From the NCBI RefSeq assembly GCF_013141765.1, contig NZ_WHOD01000059.1, forward strand, positions 1-47,391: DNA of 47,391 nucleotides, in the 5' to 3' direction. A program made the translations under genes and the position numbers. This stretch comes from Paenibacillus foliorum. Lineage in GTDB: Bacteria > Bacillota > Bacilli > Paenibacillales > NBRC-103111. Below, piece by piece: positions 36,613 to 45,148 of the stretch; position 1 is the stretch's first letter; every line of letters begins with the position of its first letter. The notes under the pieces are model-generated. The model did not search any database and was not told the DNA's origin. It worked only from the letters and a program-made list of their open reading frames with translations.

Positions 36613-38568
36613 TTAATAGAGTTTTTCATCAACCTCTTCAGTTGCAGCAGGCTGGTTATCGTTCTCATCCATACCGTCATGGGCAAACCATAGCTGTTTG
36701 TAGTCCACCCAGCCGAGAGAGCTAATGCTTACACCGCGCAGCTCCGGAGGAAAGGATGCCGACTGGCGCCAACGGTACCAGAGGATGACCATCTGGTCAT
36801 CCAGCAGCTCCCGCTCCAGCTGGACCAGCCGCTGCAAGCGCGCGTCACGCGACGGCTCGTTCGGCAGCTCCGCCAGCCGACGGTCAAGCTCGAGCAACCG
36901 CTCCGGCGGCAAGCAGCTTCGCACGGGGCTGTGTCCGCTGCCCAGGATGGCCCGCATAGTCCACTCCGCGTCAGCGTCCACTGGCTGTTCAAGCAGCAGC
37001 AGGTCTGCTTGCGCCACCACATCCGGCTCGGCCAATGCCTCGTAAGCCACAAGCCGGATGGACAGCGCAATGCCATAGCTGCTTAGAGCCTGCTGCAGCC
37101 AAGCTGCGTCCCGCTCGTGACCTGCACCTGCATAGGTTACGAGCTTGAGAGAAGGCTGCGAAGCCATGATGCCGCCACTGTGACTGTTGAGCAGCGGATC
37201 GGCGCTATATCGTTCAGCAGATTCGGCTGCACCATCAGAGGGCACCTGCAAATCGCTGGTGCCCTTAGCAAGGGGTACAGAAGCAGAAGCAGGAGCGGAT
37301 AGCTCTCGGATAAATCCGTTCGCCAACTCACCACGGTTGCCGCCTAGAATGCCTCCCGCATCACACTCGCGGATTACTTTGTTCACAATATTACGCAGCT
37401 CAGGCTGCTCCAGAACACCCTTTCTGGCTCGGTTAAGCAGCACATATTTACAGCCTCGGTCTGTGCTTACCGTAAGCTCCCATGGCTCAGGGTCCTGCAT
37501 TGCGGCTCCATAATGATGAAAATTAATCCCGCCCCCCTCTTGTCCAATCTCGTTAGACCTGTTGAATTGCTGCTCATATACCTCAGGTAAATACCACATC
37601 TCTATCCGATCCACATTAGCAGCCCTTCTGAAATAGAACGGATTCGCTTCAAGCACCAGCAGTCTTTCGTCACGGTGAGAGAGTCTGAACGGACCTGTCC
37701 CTGTCGGGACGCGCGACCATCCGGCAGGCTGCTCCCGCGGTACTATGCTTGCAGCCGCGGCTCCCAGCAATGCTGGCAAATGCCATTGCCCTGAAGACAG
37801 CTTAATATCGATGGAATACTCATCAATCAGCTTCACCTGCTGTACCTCTCGATAGAGCAGCCGATAAGGCGACATTACGGAAGGGTCCCGAAGCCGCTCA
37901 AGAGAGTACAACACATCATAGACCGTACAAGGGGCTTCGTTATGAAAGCGTACATGCTTTTGCAAATAAAATCTCCAGCATTGTGCCTTTCGATCTGTTT
38001 CCCAATGGTGGGCAAGCCCCGGTAAGAAAAGATCACGTTCACTATCATACTCAACGAGGGTATTGAACAGCTGCCGGACGAAATGCAGTTCGGTTCTTCG
38101 CGTCGTCAATGCAGGGTCAAACAGACCGGGCTGCCGGTAGGATGGGAATCGCAATAGATGGTTATATGGGGCCGACTTACCGTTCGTGCGGAGATATCCA
38201 AATGATTGCCTGAGCGCCTGATGAAGCTGTTCCCTGCCCCTCTCAGACAACCATTCCGTGTTAAGCAGTTCAACGGTTTCTTGGATGCGGCCTTCGCCCA
38301 GCATCCCTACCGCCTGCTTCAACAGCAGCTCGTCAGGGTCAGCCAGCAGTGCCAAATGAGAGTGGTTGCCTCTGCCTCGACCTGGAGACCAAGCAATCCA
38401 GCCGTGCTGTCTCATTGCTTTAATTAGCAGCTTGGCATTGCGTTCTGTGCAATAAAGAGAAGCCGCAATACTCGGCACAGTGACTATTGTTGGCTCTTGC
38501 ATGTCTCCACGAAACGGATTCCGCTTCAGGCTGCTGTACAGCCGCACATAGTGTTCCAGCAGTTGCAT
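36613..38568 (-). CDS. SgrR-like regulator next to an MFS transporter
   Basis: 651 residues from the ATG at 38568 (GGAGG ten bases upstream); longer in-frame starts would overlap the divergent MFS gene. Winged-helix N-terminus (residues 1-110; TERNAKLLIKAMRQHGW, PGRGRGNHSHL), then the family 5 solute-binding fold (WRFYLQKHVRFHNEAPCTVYD), with a low-complexity Ser/Ala stretch near 450-490. Same architecture as the 20240 protein. Divergence from the MFS gene suggests it controls that transporter and senses its substrate. Confidence 0.9.
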   Translation of the reverse strand: MQLLEHYVRLYSSLKRNPFRGDMQEPTIVTVPSIAASLYCTERNAKLLIKAMRQHGWIAWSPGRGRGNHSHLALLADPDELLLKQAVGMLGEGRIQETVELLNTEWLSERGREQLHQALRQSFGYLRTNGKSAPYNHLLRFPSYRQPGLFDPALTTRRTELHFVRQLFNTLVEYDSERDLFLPGLAHHWETDRKAQCWRFYLQKHVRFHNEAPCTVYDVLYSLERLRDPSVMSPYRLLYREVQQVKLIDEYSIDIKLSSGQWHLPALLGAAAASIVPREQPAGWSRVPTGTGPFRLSHRDERLLVLEANPFYFRRAANVDRIEMWYLPEVYEQQFNRSNEIGQEGGGINFHHYGAAMQDPEPWELTVSTDRGCKYVLLNRARKGVLEQPELRNIVNKVIRECDAGGILGGNRGELANGFIRELSAPASASVPLAKGTSDLQVPSDGAAESAERYSADPLLNSHSGGIMASQPSLKLVTYAGAGHERDAAWLQQALSSYGIALSIRLVAYEALAEPDVVAQADLLLLEQPVDADAEWTMRAILGSGHSPVRSCLPPERLLELDRRLAELPNEPSRDARLQRLVQLERELLDDQMVILWYRWRQSASFPPELRGVSISSLGWVDYKQLWFAHDGMDENDNQPAATEEVDEKLY

Positions 38569-38707
38569 AATGGGAGCACCTCCATCCATTCCGGTATCTT
38601 TTCTTAAAAGGGGAAATCGTAATATCCTGAGATTACACTTTTTATTCCCCTTTTTCCAGCTACAATAAATAAACAAGAAAAGATCCGGAGAAGGGAAACC
38701 ACCACTT

Positions 38708-40033
38708 ATGATTGCATTATCCTCAGAAGGTTCGAACGGACGATCAGCTTCGCCTGCTCCTATGGACGGCAGCAGGCAGGTTCGAATCCTGGCATGGGTT
38801 ACAGCCATCTGCTTGCTTGGAGATTCGATGTATTATATTGTCCTCCCCCTATATTGGAAGGATTTCGGGTTAGATGCACTCTGGCAGGTCGGATTCCTGC
38901 TGTCAATTAACCGTTTCGTACGGCTTCCTCTCAATCCGTTGGTTGGTTGGCTGTATAGCCGAATGAGTAAGCGCTTGGGCGTCATGCTGGCCGTAATGCT
39001 TGCCTGTTTAACGACAATCGGCTACGGCTGCTTGTCTGGTTTCACCGCCTTGCTCATTGCTAGGGCATTATGGGGTGCGGCATGGTCATTGCTTCGCATT
39101 GGCGGCTATTTGACCGTTCTGGAGACCTCATCAGACAGCAACCGCGGGCAATTGCTCGGCAGCTACAACGGCATCATCGCCTTCGGCAGCCTGATTGGCA
39201 TGCTGGCTGGCGGCGTATTGGCCGACGTAATTGGCGTTCGCCCCATAGCGCTGCTGCTCGGCGCTATTATGCTCGTGGGTATACCATTCGCATGGAAGTA
39301 TGTGCCTTCATCGCAGGGCGGTGAATCGAGCGTGGCTACCAAAGACAAGATTATTAATAGCGAAACGACTAATAACCCCAGCAGTAAAAAGAGCATAATT
39401 CAACGCTGGAGCTTAGCTATATCACATATACCGGCCACCTTCTGGTTGGTCTTGGCCTCCGGCACCGGAACAGCGATTGTGTTCTTCGGCGTCTATCTTG
39501 CTACGCTTAGCGCAGTCATTGAAGCCCATCTGCCGGGACCTGGTGGAACCATTACGCTGCTCGGCGCCACCTTGGGCGCCGCCTCAGTCGCCGGCATCGT
39601 GCAGGCTATCCGCTGGGCTTGGTCGCCGTACCTCTCGCCGCGGATCGGCGCGTGGTCCGACGGCCCGCGTGGGCGGCTGCCGCTGTACACCGCATCGCTC
39701 GCCATCGCTGCGGTTGCCCTCGCTCTGCTGCCGCTGAAGCTGCCGTTCGCGGCATGGCTCACGCTCTTGTTGGTCGCCCAGCTGACCAACACAGCGATCG
39801 TCACGCTCACCGATGCGCTGGCCGCCGATGCCGCCACTGGCTCCTCTCGCGTAGCCTACATGACGACCTATACTACGGTCGTCGATGTCGGCGCTGCGCT
39901 CGGCCCTCTGCTTGGCTTCGCACTGCTCGGCCAGCTAGGACTCGCAGGCTTATATCAGCTCTGCGCGGGACTGCTGTTCCTGCTTGCTGCTCTATGGGCA
40001 GCCGCAATAATTCGAGCACGAGTCCGTGCATGA
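38708..40033 (+). CDS. major facilitator superfamily transporter
   Basis: 441 residues, about 12 membrane helices in two halves joined by a polar loop near residues 200-235. The loop between helices 2 and 3 has GWLYSRMSKRLG, the MFS signature position. Probably a drug or sugar exporter, by analogy with SgrR-type loci; substrate unknown. The ATG follows GGAGAAGGG by about a dozen bases. The 3' half is markedly GC-rich (from about 39540), unlike its neighbours, which may be codon preference or a recombined segment. Confidence 0.9.
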   Translation: MIALSSEGSNGRSASPAPMDGSRQVRILAWVTAICLLGDSMYYIVLPLYWKDFGLDALWQVGFLLSINRFVRLPLNPLVGWLYSRMSKRLGVMLAVMLACLTTIGYGCLSGFTALLIARALWGAAWSLLRIGGYLTVLETSSDSNRGQLLGSYNGIIAFGSLIGMLAGGVLADVIGVRPIALLLGAIMLVGIPFAWKYVPSSQGGESSVATKDKIINSETTNNPSSKKSIIQRWSLAISHIPATFWLVLASGTGTAIVFFGVYLATLSAVIEAHLPGPGGTITLLGATLGAASVAGIVQAIRWAWSPYLSPRIGAWSDGPRGRLPLYTASLAIAAVALALLPLKLPFAAWLTLLLVAQLTNTAIVTLTDALAADAATGSSRVAYMTTYTTVVDVGAALGPLLGFALLGQLGLAGLYQLCAGLLFLLAALWAAAIIRARVRA

Positions 40034-40111
40034 TTCTGCCCAGTAATTCGAGGGTTGGGTATGTGCGTGCAGTTTTTCCTGCTGATGGGGTCAGAATGTA
40101 AGGCTATACAA

Positions 40112-40173
40112 AGAAAAAACTGATCCCGAGGCGCCCTCTATGCTTAAGCATAAACGCTACCTATTGATCAGTT
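40112..40173 (-). terminator. terminator of the zinc-ribbon gene
   Basis: AACTGATC (40118-40125) and GATCAGTT (40166-40173) pair, with the perfect palindrome TATGCTTAAGCATA (40139-40152) inside. Leftward it ends in a T-tract. The right arm is inside the coding region. Confidence 0.65.
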
Positions 40174-40360
40174 GGTTTACTTTCTTTAAGGAGAAGCCCG
40201 TTTGCTTCACCAGGTCCATAACATTTGCACCTGGGTTAGCCTGTATAAAAGCTCTGACGGTATGAGTATCCTCAATATAGCGCTTTAAGCAATTCGCACA
40301 CATTGTATCTACAATTTGCATGTGCAGCTTCCCGCAGTCTCTACAATTAGAAATATTCAT
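40157..40360 (-). CDS. small zinc-ribbon protein, YvyF-like
   Basis: 67 residues. Zinc ligands C6, C9, C21 and C24 (CRDCG, CANC), then a helical, HTH-like tail (VMDLVKQTGFSLKKVNQLI). Resembles the flagellar-operon protein YvyF/TIGR03826 type (recalled, not searched). No flagellar genes are next to it. Single-gene unit with a terminator. Confidence 0.75.
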   Translation of the reverse strand: MNISNCRDCGKLHMQIVDTMCANCLKRYIEDTHTVRAFIQANPGANVMDLVKQTGFSLKKVNQLINR

Positions 40361-40464
40361 TCGGCCACCTGCCTATCGTTCGTGTCGACATGTATTGTCG
40401 CATCCTGTCATTCTTTACCAGACAGATTCGAACGGGCAGCCCATTATTCGGGGGTCCTCTTATA

Positions 40465-40833
40465 TTATTTCATTAATTTGCTCATTGTTTTTAAAAGCTC
40501 GTCAATAACCTCTTTATCTCCTTGGGCCAAACGTTCTGTAACACAGCTTTTCATATGACCCTCCAAGAGCACTTTACCAACACCATTTAACGCTGATTGA
40601 ATAGCTGCTATCTGGTTAAGAACATCGTCGCAGTACGTATCTCTTTCGATCATACCCTTCACACCGCGAATCTGTCCCTCAATCCGGTTAAGCCGTGAAA
40701 CCAAATTATCTTTTACTTTAGCCGAATGATGACTGTGGCGCTCACCATCCGTACTACAGCAAGCTTCATCCGCTTCGCTCATTGTATCTTCCAAATGGTT
40801 ATTTATAGGTTCATCAGATGCTTTGGCACTCAT
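40465..40833 (-). CDS. csoR: CsoR-family copper-sensing repressor
   Basis: 122 residues. DUF156 fold: VSRLNRIEGQIRGVKGMIERD, then metal ligands C68 (DTYCDDV), H93 and C97 (GHMKSC), the Cys-His-Cys set that binds Cu(I). Cu binding releases operator DNA, inducing copper efflux. An N-terminal extension of about 35 residues is Cys/His-rich (ACC...HSHH) and may bind metal as well; an internal ATG (residue 18) has its own GGAAG. No copA/copZ is adjacent, so its targets lie elsewhere. Confidence 0.9.
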   Translation of the reverse strand: MSAKASDEPINNHLEDTMSEADEACCSTDGERHSHHSAKVKDNLVSRLNRIEGQIRGVKGMIERDTYCDDVLNQIAAIQSALNGVGKVLLEGHMKSCVTERLAQGDKEVIDELLKTMSKLMK

Positions 40834-40935
40834 CGACTGTCACATCACTTTCCAAGGTTTGGAGCCGCTTCGCCCCTACAATTGTTATTTATTATACATG
40901 ACTGAACAGCAGTTTCAACTGATCGTTATTCTTGT

Positions 40936-41394
40936 TTATTTAACCTCGACTACGATGCTGCCCACTAGCTTCCCATCAACAACGGCTTCCAGTTTCCACA
41001 ACCCTTTGGTAGGTAATGAAAAGGTTGAAAAAGCCCGAGCAGCACGGCTCACACCACCAATATTGCGATTCGGCACTCCGATAGCCCCTTCATAGAGCAG
41101 ATGACTTTTTCCCGATTTCCAGTTTATGCCATTTACTTGAAATGTTTTGCCGAACATAGATTGCGGATCCTTCCAAAAAAACCACGAATACCGTTCCTGC
41201 TGCTTTACATTAAATGGGGCGTCGACAATTGCCAGTTGCCCTTCCTCACCACGCAGCGTCATGGAGAAATAGGAAAAGGCGGGGCTTGCTTCCCAATAGC
41301 TGCCTCGAGTTTGCGACAGCTGGTGCTCGCTATACCACAGCCCGATTGATAGTAGAATCATAAGTCCGCCAAAAGCCGCCAATTTCTTAATCAT
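40936..41394 (-). CDS. DUF4871-type secreted or anchored protein
   Basis: 152 residues. N-terminal membrane helix (about 7-20), then a beta-rich domain with YSWFFWKDPQSMFGKTFQVNG and a C-terminal GLWKLEAVVDGKLVGSIVVEV, which I recall from DUF4871 proteins of bacilli. Function unknown. GGAGGAAGAGGAAG just before the ATG. Upstream of csoR in the same direction, 102 bases apart; co-transcription possible but not evident. Confidence 0.75.
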   Translation of the reverse strand: MIKKLAAFGGLMILLSIGLWYSEHQLSQTRGSYWEASPAFSYFSMTLRGEEGQLAIVDAPFNVKQQERYSWFFWKDPQSMFGKTFQVNGINWKSGKSHLLYEGAIGVPNRNIGGVSRAARAFSTFSLPTKGLWKLEAVVDGKLVGSIVVEVK

Positions 41395-41608
41395 CTTCCT
41401 CTTCCTCCACGATCACAAGTATTCTATTCTGAAGATGCGACTATAGATAACTTAACTATACCATGAACCCTTTCTGGCTGTCCTTGTGAAAATAAGGTAC
41501 AAAGCAAGAAAAACCTAGCAGAAGATCTCCGCTAGGCCCTCTCCCCCAACCTTTCGAAATAAACGGTCTGGGAAGCACGCACTGCCTTTTTTATGAATTT
41601 TCGTTGTG

Positions 41609-42640
41609 CTATCCGATCCAAGCAGCAAGCTCGATCTTGCGGCCTTCTTTGGCGCTCTGCAGCGCTCCGTACACCATAGCCATGCTCTTGAGGTTATCCG
41701 TGCAATACGTTTCCGGCTTACGACCTTCTTCCAGAGCAGCGAACATCTCGTCAAGGCAGCCTGCATGTCCGCTTTGGCCATTCCAGGTCAACTCTGCCTC
41801 CGTGCGGCGGAAGCGATTCGCAAAAGCTTTTTCCTGCGAATTCTCCACTATCTCGGCAAATGGCGCCGTTGCTCCGTCCCATATGGCCGTTCCGTTACTG
41901 CCGTTAACTCGCCATTGGGCCTCCCACGAGGTCGGACTGCCTTCGGCGCACCAAGAGCCGCGGTAGCAAAACACACTTCCATCGGCATATTCAAAAATAC
42001 AAATGGCTGCAGCATTCCCTTCATACCATGAACCTGCAGGATTAAACTCATGACAGTAGACGGACACCGGATCCTTACCCGTGATCAGACGCGCCTGATC
42101 AAACGTATGAATCGCCATGTCGAGCAGCAGCGGACTCTCCATCACATCGCGAAATCCTCCAAAATGCGGTCCAAGGAAAAAGTCCGCATTCACAAAACCA
42201 ACCCTACCGATCCCGCCAGACACAACCAAATCGCGAAAGGCCCGAATCTGAGGAAGGTAGCGGCGATTCTGCATAATGGCATAGGTTCGCCCCAGCTTTT
42301 CAGCCAGTTTTACCAAGCGGCTTGCGTCCTCCATCGATGTAGCCATCGGCTTCTCCGCCAGCACATCGCAGCCCAGCTCCATCGCTGCTGTTGCAACTGC
42401 CGCATGGCTTTCCGGGATCGTCACATCAAACACTAAATTAGCGCCAGAGGTAACAATAGCCTCCCGCACATCCGTATAAATCCCGCAAGTAAGGCCATAC
42501 CTTTCGGCAGCTGCCGCGGCATACTCCTCCTTGATATCGACCAGTGCAACAATCTCAGCATCCTCGCGTTTTAAAGCGTATTCAATCCATGCTTTGGACA
42601 TGCCTCCGCAGCCGATCTGGGCAATTCGAAACTTCTTCAT
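41609..42640 (-). CDS. Gfo/Idh/MocA-family oxidoreductase
   Basis: 343 residues. Rossmann fold at the start (IAQIGCGGMSKAWIEYAL), AEKPMATSMEDA motif, then the C-terminal alpha/beta domain (LDMAIHTFDQARLITG). Distinct from the enzyme at 31231 by sequence. Substrate unknown; CTAGGAGG before the ATG. Diverging region of 240 bases to the right contains a TTCTAT/ATAGAA dyad. Confidence 0.93.
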   Translation of the reverse strand: MKKFRIAQIGCGGMSKAWIEYALKREDAEIVALVDIKEEYAAAAAERYGLTCGIYTDVREAIVTSGANLVFDVTIPESHAAVATAAMELGCDVLAEKPMATSMEDASRLVKLAEKLGRTYAIMQNRRYLPQIRAFRDLVVSGGIGRVGFVNADFFLGPHFGGFRDVMESPLLLDMAIHTFDQARLITGKDPVSVYCHEFNPAGSWYEGNAAAICIFEYADGSVFCYRGSWCAEGSPTSWEAQWRVNGSNGTAIWDGATAPFAEIVENSQEKAFANRFRRTEAELTWNGQSGHAGCLDEMFAALEEGRKPETYCTDNLKSMAMVYGALQSAKEGRKIELAAWIG

Positions 42641-42881
42641 ATTAGCAGCCTCCTAGACCTCGACCCGGGCATGACTTTAATCCCAAGCCACATTAGTTAG
42701 ATTCCTATACAGTAATCATACCGAAAGCCATACATAATGTCTTTATTCCATCTTGTGTTTTTTCTTCTTGATTATGTCATTCTATATAAATAGAACTAAG
42801 GAACACACAAGTGGATGGACTCCCTACAACATTAGGGGAGGCATTGAGAGGCGGCATACCCCTGCATCGAATTATTGGGAT

Positions 42882-43430
42882 TTATTGGTTGGATGGGGAG
42901 GGAGGCAGCAAGCCAGATACCCAGCCGCACCATTCCAGCTCTGCTTGTGAATTGCTTACCGCTCTTTGTAACAGAATATAATTCCCGAAGCCCGGCGATG
43001 TGAGACTTAGCTCACCGTCCAGTTTATTTTTCAATTCCGCAAGCATTTGTGAATATTTCTCCAGCTTGCTTTGGTATAGAGTTATACGATTCTGGATTAA
43101 GCTCTTCGCTGTGAACGGATCCGTAAGCGCCACGCAGTATGCTTTTAGAAGCAATTCATCGCGTTTGACCGGCTCAGAGGTCGTTCTGGGAATCCATTCG
43201 CGCAGCTCGGCCAGCCCTTGCTCTGTGATCGAATATATTTTTTTGTCCGGCTTTTCCTTTTGCGCTACAGGTACGAACCGGACAGAGCCCGACTGCTCTA
43301 ATTTGGCCAGAAGCGGATAGATTTGACTATGCTTAGCCCTCCAAAGAGGCTGAATTTGCTGCATTAACTCGTAGCCTGTACGCGGACCTCCAGTTAACAT
43401 GGCAAGCAATCCATAGGAAAGAGTGTTCAT
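42882..43430 (-). CDS. PadR-family transcriptional regulator
   Basis: 182 residues. Winged helix at 1-85 (LSYGLLAMLTGGPRTGYELMQQI, KIYSITEQGLAELREWI) and a C-terminal helical dimerisation region (Vir_act_alpha_C, about 95-170). PadR proteins are ligand-responsive repressors, often of efflux or phenolic-acid genes. GGAGG four bases before the ATG. Its own promoter (43494-43522) carries a dyad with PadR spacing, so self-repression is likely. No obvious target is next to it; DUF1904 is divergent. Confidence 0.92.
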   Translation of the reverse strand: MNTLSYGLLAMLTGGPRTGYELMQQIQPLWRAKHSQIYPLLAKLEQSGSVRFVPVAQKEKPDKKIYSITEQGLAELREWIPRTTSEPVKRDELLLKAYCVALTDPFTAKSLIQNRITLYQSKLEKYSQMLAELKNKLDGELSLTSPGFGNYILLQRAVSNSQAELEWCGWVSGLLPPSPSNQ

Positions 43431-43493
43431 AGTGCCTCCAGTATGACTTTAGTTGACATATGATTTGAACCATAGTACTATTTTGTCGAACCT

Positions 43494-43522
43494 ATTATAT
43501 GTAAAAATGTACATATAAGCAA
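43494..43522 (-). promoter_or_regulatory. padR promoter with operator in the spacer
   Basis: Minus strand: TTGCTT (43517-43522), 17 bases, perfect TATAAT (43494-43499). The dyad TATATGTA/TACATATA (43496-43503, 43510-43517) lies across the spacer. Within it is ATGT-8-ACAT (43499-43514), the spacing known for PadR sites in B. subtilis. Confidence 0.75.
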
Positions 43523-43566
43523 CTCAAATAACATTCATGAAATTACATTATTATCAATTAGAGGTT

Positions 43567-43682
43567 GTTCAAAAAGCCCCTTTCGATCATGAAATTTTCC
43601 AGGGAGCTTACTCGACATCGAATCTTTGCACCTTCGAAGTCCGGCACTTATATAGCGCTGCTAAAAAGTTGACTTTTTGAAC
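43567..43682. repeat. MITE-like element with 10-bp terminal inverted repeats
   Basis: GTTCAAAAAG (43567-43576) and CTTTTTGAAC (43673-43682) bound a 116-bp sequence with an internal AGCGCT. No reading frame. A related 66-bp piece is at 26282-26347. Confidence 0.7.
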
Positions 43683-43707
43683 ACTCACAATTAGGGAGAC
43701 GGACATC

Positions 43708-44058
43708 ATGCCTTATTTGCGATTCAAAGGCTTCACCAGTGATTTTCTCAAATCCATTGCCCCGCGAGTGGTCGACGAATTCGCCCAGCTCGTCCATATT
43801 GCCAAGGAAAAAGTTAAGATTGAGCTGCTTCTGACCGAGACTATTACCCAGGTTCCGCGAAGCGTCGAAATCCTGATGTTTCCACGCAAACAAGAGATTC
43901 ACGATGCCGCAGCCGCTGCACTTAACCGAATTCTACTCGAATCCGGCTATGAACAGGTTCATATATTTTACATTCTGCTAAGCCCCTCGCTTTATTATAA
44001 GAATGGGGAACCAATAACAGCTGCACCTGTCTCTAGTTCTGTTGAAGGTGCCACTTAA
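43708..44058 (+). CDS. DUF1904 protein
   Basis: 116 residues matching the DUF1904 pattern: MPYLRFKGFTSDFLKSIAP, VEILMFPRKQEIHDAAAAAL and GYEQVHIFYILLSPSLYYKN. Probably a tautomerase-like fold; function unknown. GGGAG before the ATG. Followed by a bidirectional terminator. Confidence 0.88.
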   Translation: MPYLRFKGFTSDFLKSIAPRVVDEFAQLVHIAKEKVKIELLLTETITQVPRSVEILMFPRKQEIHDAAAAALNRILLESGYEQVHIFYILLSPSLYYKNGEPITAAPVSSSVEGAT

Positions 44059-44063
44059 ACGCC

Positions 44064-44121
44064 AAAAAAACCTGCATGCCCATTGTTCATCTAACGAGAT
44101 GGGGCAGGCAGGCTTTTTTAT
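44064..44121. terminator. bidirectional terminator
   Basis: CCTGC..GCC.CAT (44071-44083) pairs with ATGGGGCAGGCAGG (44099-44112), with A-tract before and T-tract after. It serves the DUF1904 gene and the leftward hydrolase gene. Confidence 0.88.
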
Positions 44122-44144
44122 TTAATTCTGTGAGGGTATTACTT

Positions 44145-44885
44145 TTACTTGGCCTCTAAACGCTCAAGCCAGCTAACAAGCAAGCTTACCGTAATGGAGC
44201 GCTGTTTATCAGGTGCAATCAATGCGGGATTGTCACCCTTCTGCTTACCATAGCTGCCAAATCCGGCGTGATTGCCACCCGTGATCTCCGCATATTCCGT
44301 CTGCTCAGGCAAGAAGACCTTCCCGCGTTCAAATACCTGCCGGTTCAGAACATCGTCTTCAGAACCGACAAGAGACAGCACGGATAGCGGCGTAGATCGA
44401 AGGCTTCCCTTCTTATCCGCATAAGCCGCCAGTAAGAAAACTCCCTTCAACCGCCCTGAGTTGTCAGAAGCATAACGCGCCGCCATCGCACCGCCCAATG
44501 AGTGTCCACCTATGACATACGTTTGCTCAGGCAAAAGCTCAATCACCTTGTCCGCCCTCTTGATTCCAAGTACAGCTAAGTTCAATGGCATTCTGATAAT
44601 CCATGTACGGTAGCCTTCTTTTGCAAGTGAGAGCGCTAAAGGTGCATAGCTCTCAGGCCGAACCAAGCCTCCGGGATAAAACAGCACATCAGGCTGCTTC
44701 CCGTTCCTAGGCTCAAACACTATCCATTCCTTGCTTTCCGTAACTGATACACCGCTGCCGCCCTTCATTGCTTCCAGCGCTTCAGCATCAGGAGAATAGG
44801 GCTGCATAAAAGCTCTAACTACTGCAAAAAGCCCCACAACTGCCAGCAGCAGCAATAAACGGATCAAATTCCGTCTTGTCCACAA
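44145..44885 (-). CDS. alpha/beta hydrolase, membrane-anchored or exported
   Basis: 246 residues. N-terminal membrane helix (about 9-26), then a hydrolase fold with nucleophile in GGHSLGG, Asp in GSEDD and His in GGNHAGFG: a complete triad. Probably an esterase or lipase-like enzyme outside the membrane. TTG start at 44885, with AGGAGG seven bases upstream. The in-frame ATG 11 codons further up lies inside a leader hairpin and has no ribosome site. Confidence 0.88.
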   Translation of the reverse strand: MWTRRNLIRLLLLLAVVGLFAVVRAFMQPYSPDAEALEAMKGGSGVSVTESKEWIVFEPRNGKQPDVLFYPGGLVRPESYAPLALSLAKEGYRTWIIRMPLNLAVLGIKRADKVIELLPEQTYVIGGHSLGGAMAARYASDNSGRLKGVFLLAAYADKKGSLRSTPLSVLSLVGSEDDVLNRQVFERGKVFLPEQTEYAEITGGNHAGFGSYGKQKGDNPALIAPDKQRSITVSLLVSWLERLEAK

Positions 44886-44902
44886 TGTGACTCCTCCTAA
44901 GC

Positions 44903-45005
44903 GTTTTTGCGTATGCAAAAACTAGCTTCTCAAGCATGAACTGAGTTTTTGCTTACGCAAAAGCCGGCTTCTCAAGCATTATATAAGTTTCGCATTCGCA
45001 AAACT
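44903..45005 (-). repeat. tandem hairpin leader, three units
   Basis: Palindromic 20-mers start at 44903 (GTTTTTGCGTATGCAAAAAC), 44945 and 44986, that is 42 and 41 bases apart. Linkers share CTTCTCAAGCAT or CTTCGTAAGCGT. The first unit ends four bases before AGGAGG. Confidence 0.85.
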
Positions 45006-45061
45006 CACTTCGTAAGCGTTGATTCCCCTTTATTCATTATTACAGTATACCTTTTTTAAAC

Positions 45062-45103
45062 ACCAAAAAAACCCTCTGCCCTGTCACCAAAGCAGCAAAG
45101 AGG
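45062..45103 (-). terminator. terminator of cheY
   Basis: CCTCT (45073-45077) with AGAGG (45099-45103) plus inner CAG/CTG pairing, followed leftward by a run of seven T. About 45 bases beyond the stop. Confidence 0.75.
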
Positions 45104-45148
45104 ATTAATTCGAAAGGGTAACGCGCCGAAAGCCTACAGCCAACATGG

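Noticed and set aside
38569..38808. 80-codon upstream extension of the SgrR-like gene
   Set aside because: It overlaps the divergent MFS gene and lacks a ribosome site; GGAGG marks the ATG at 38568.
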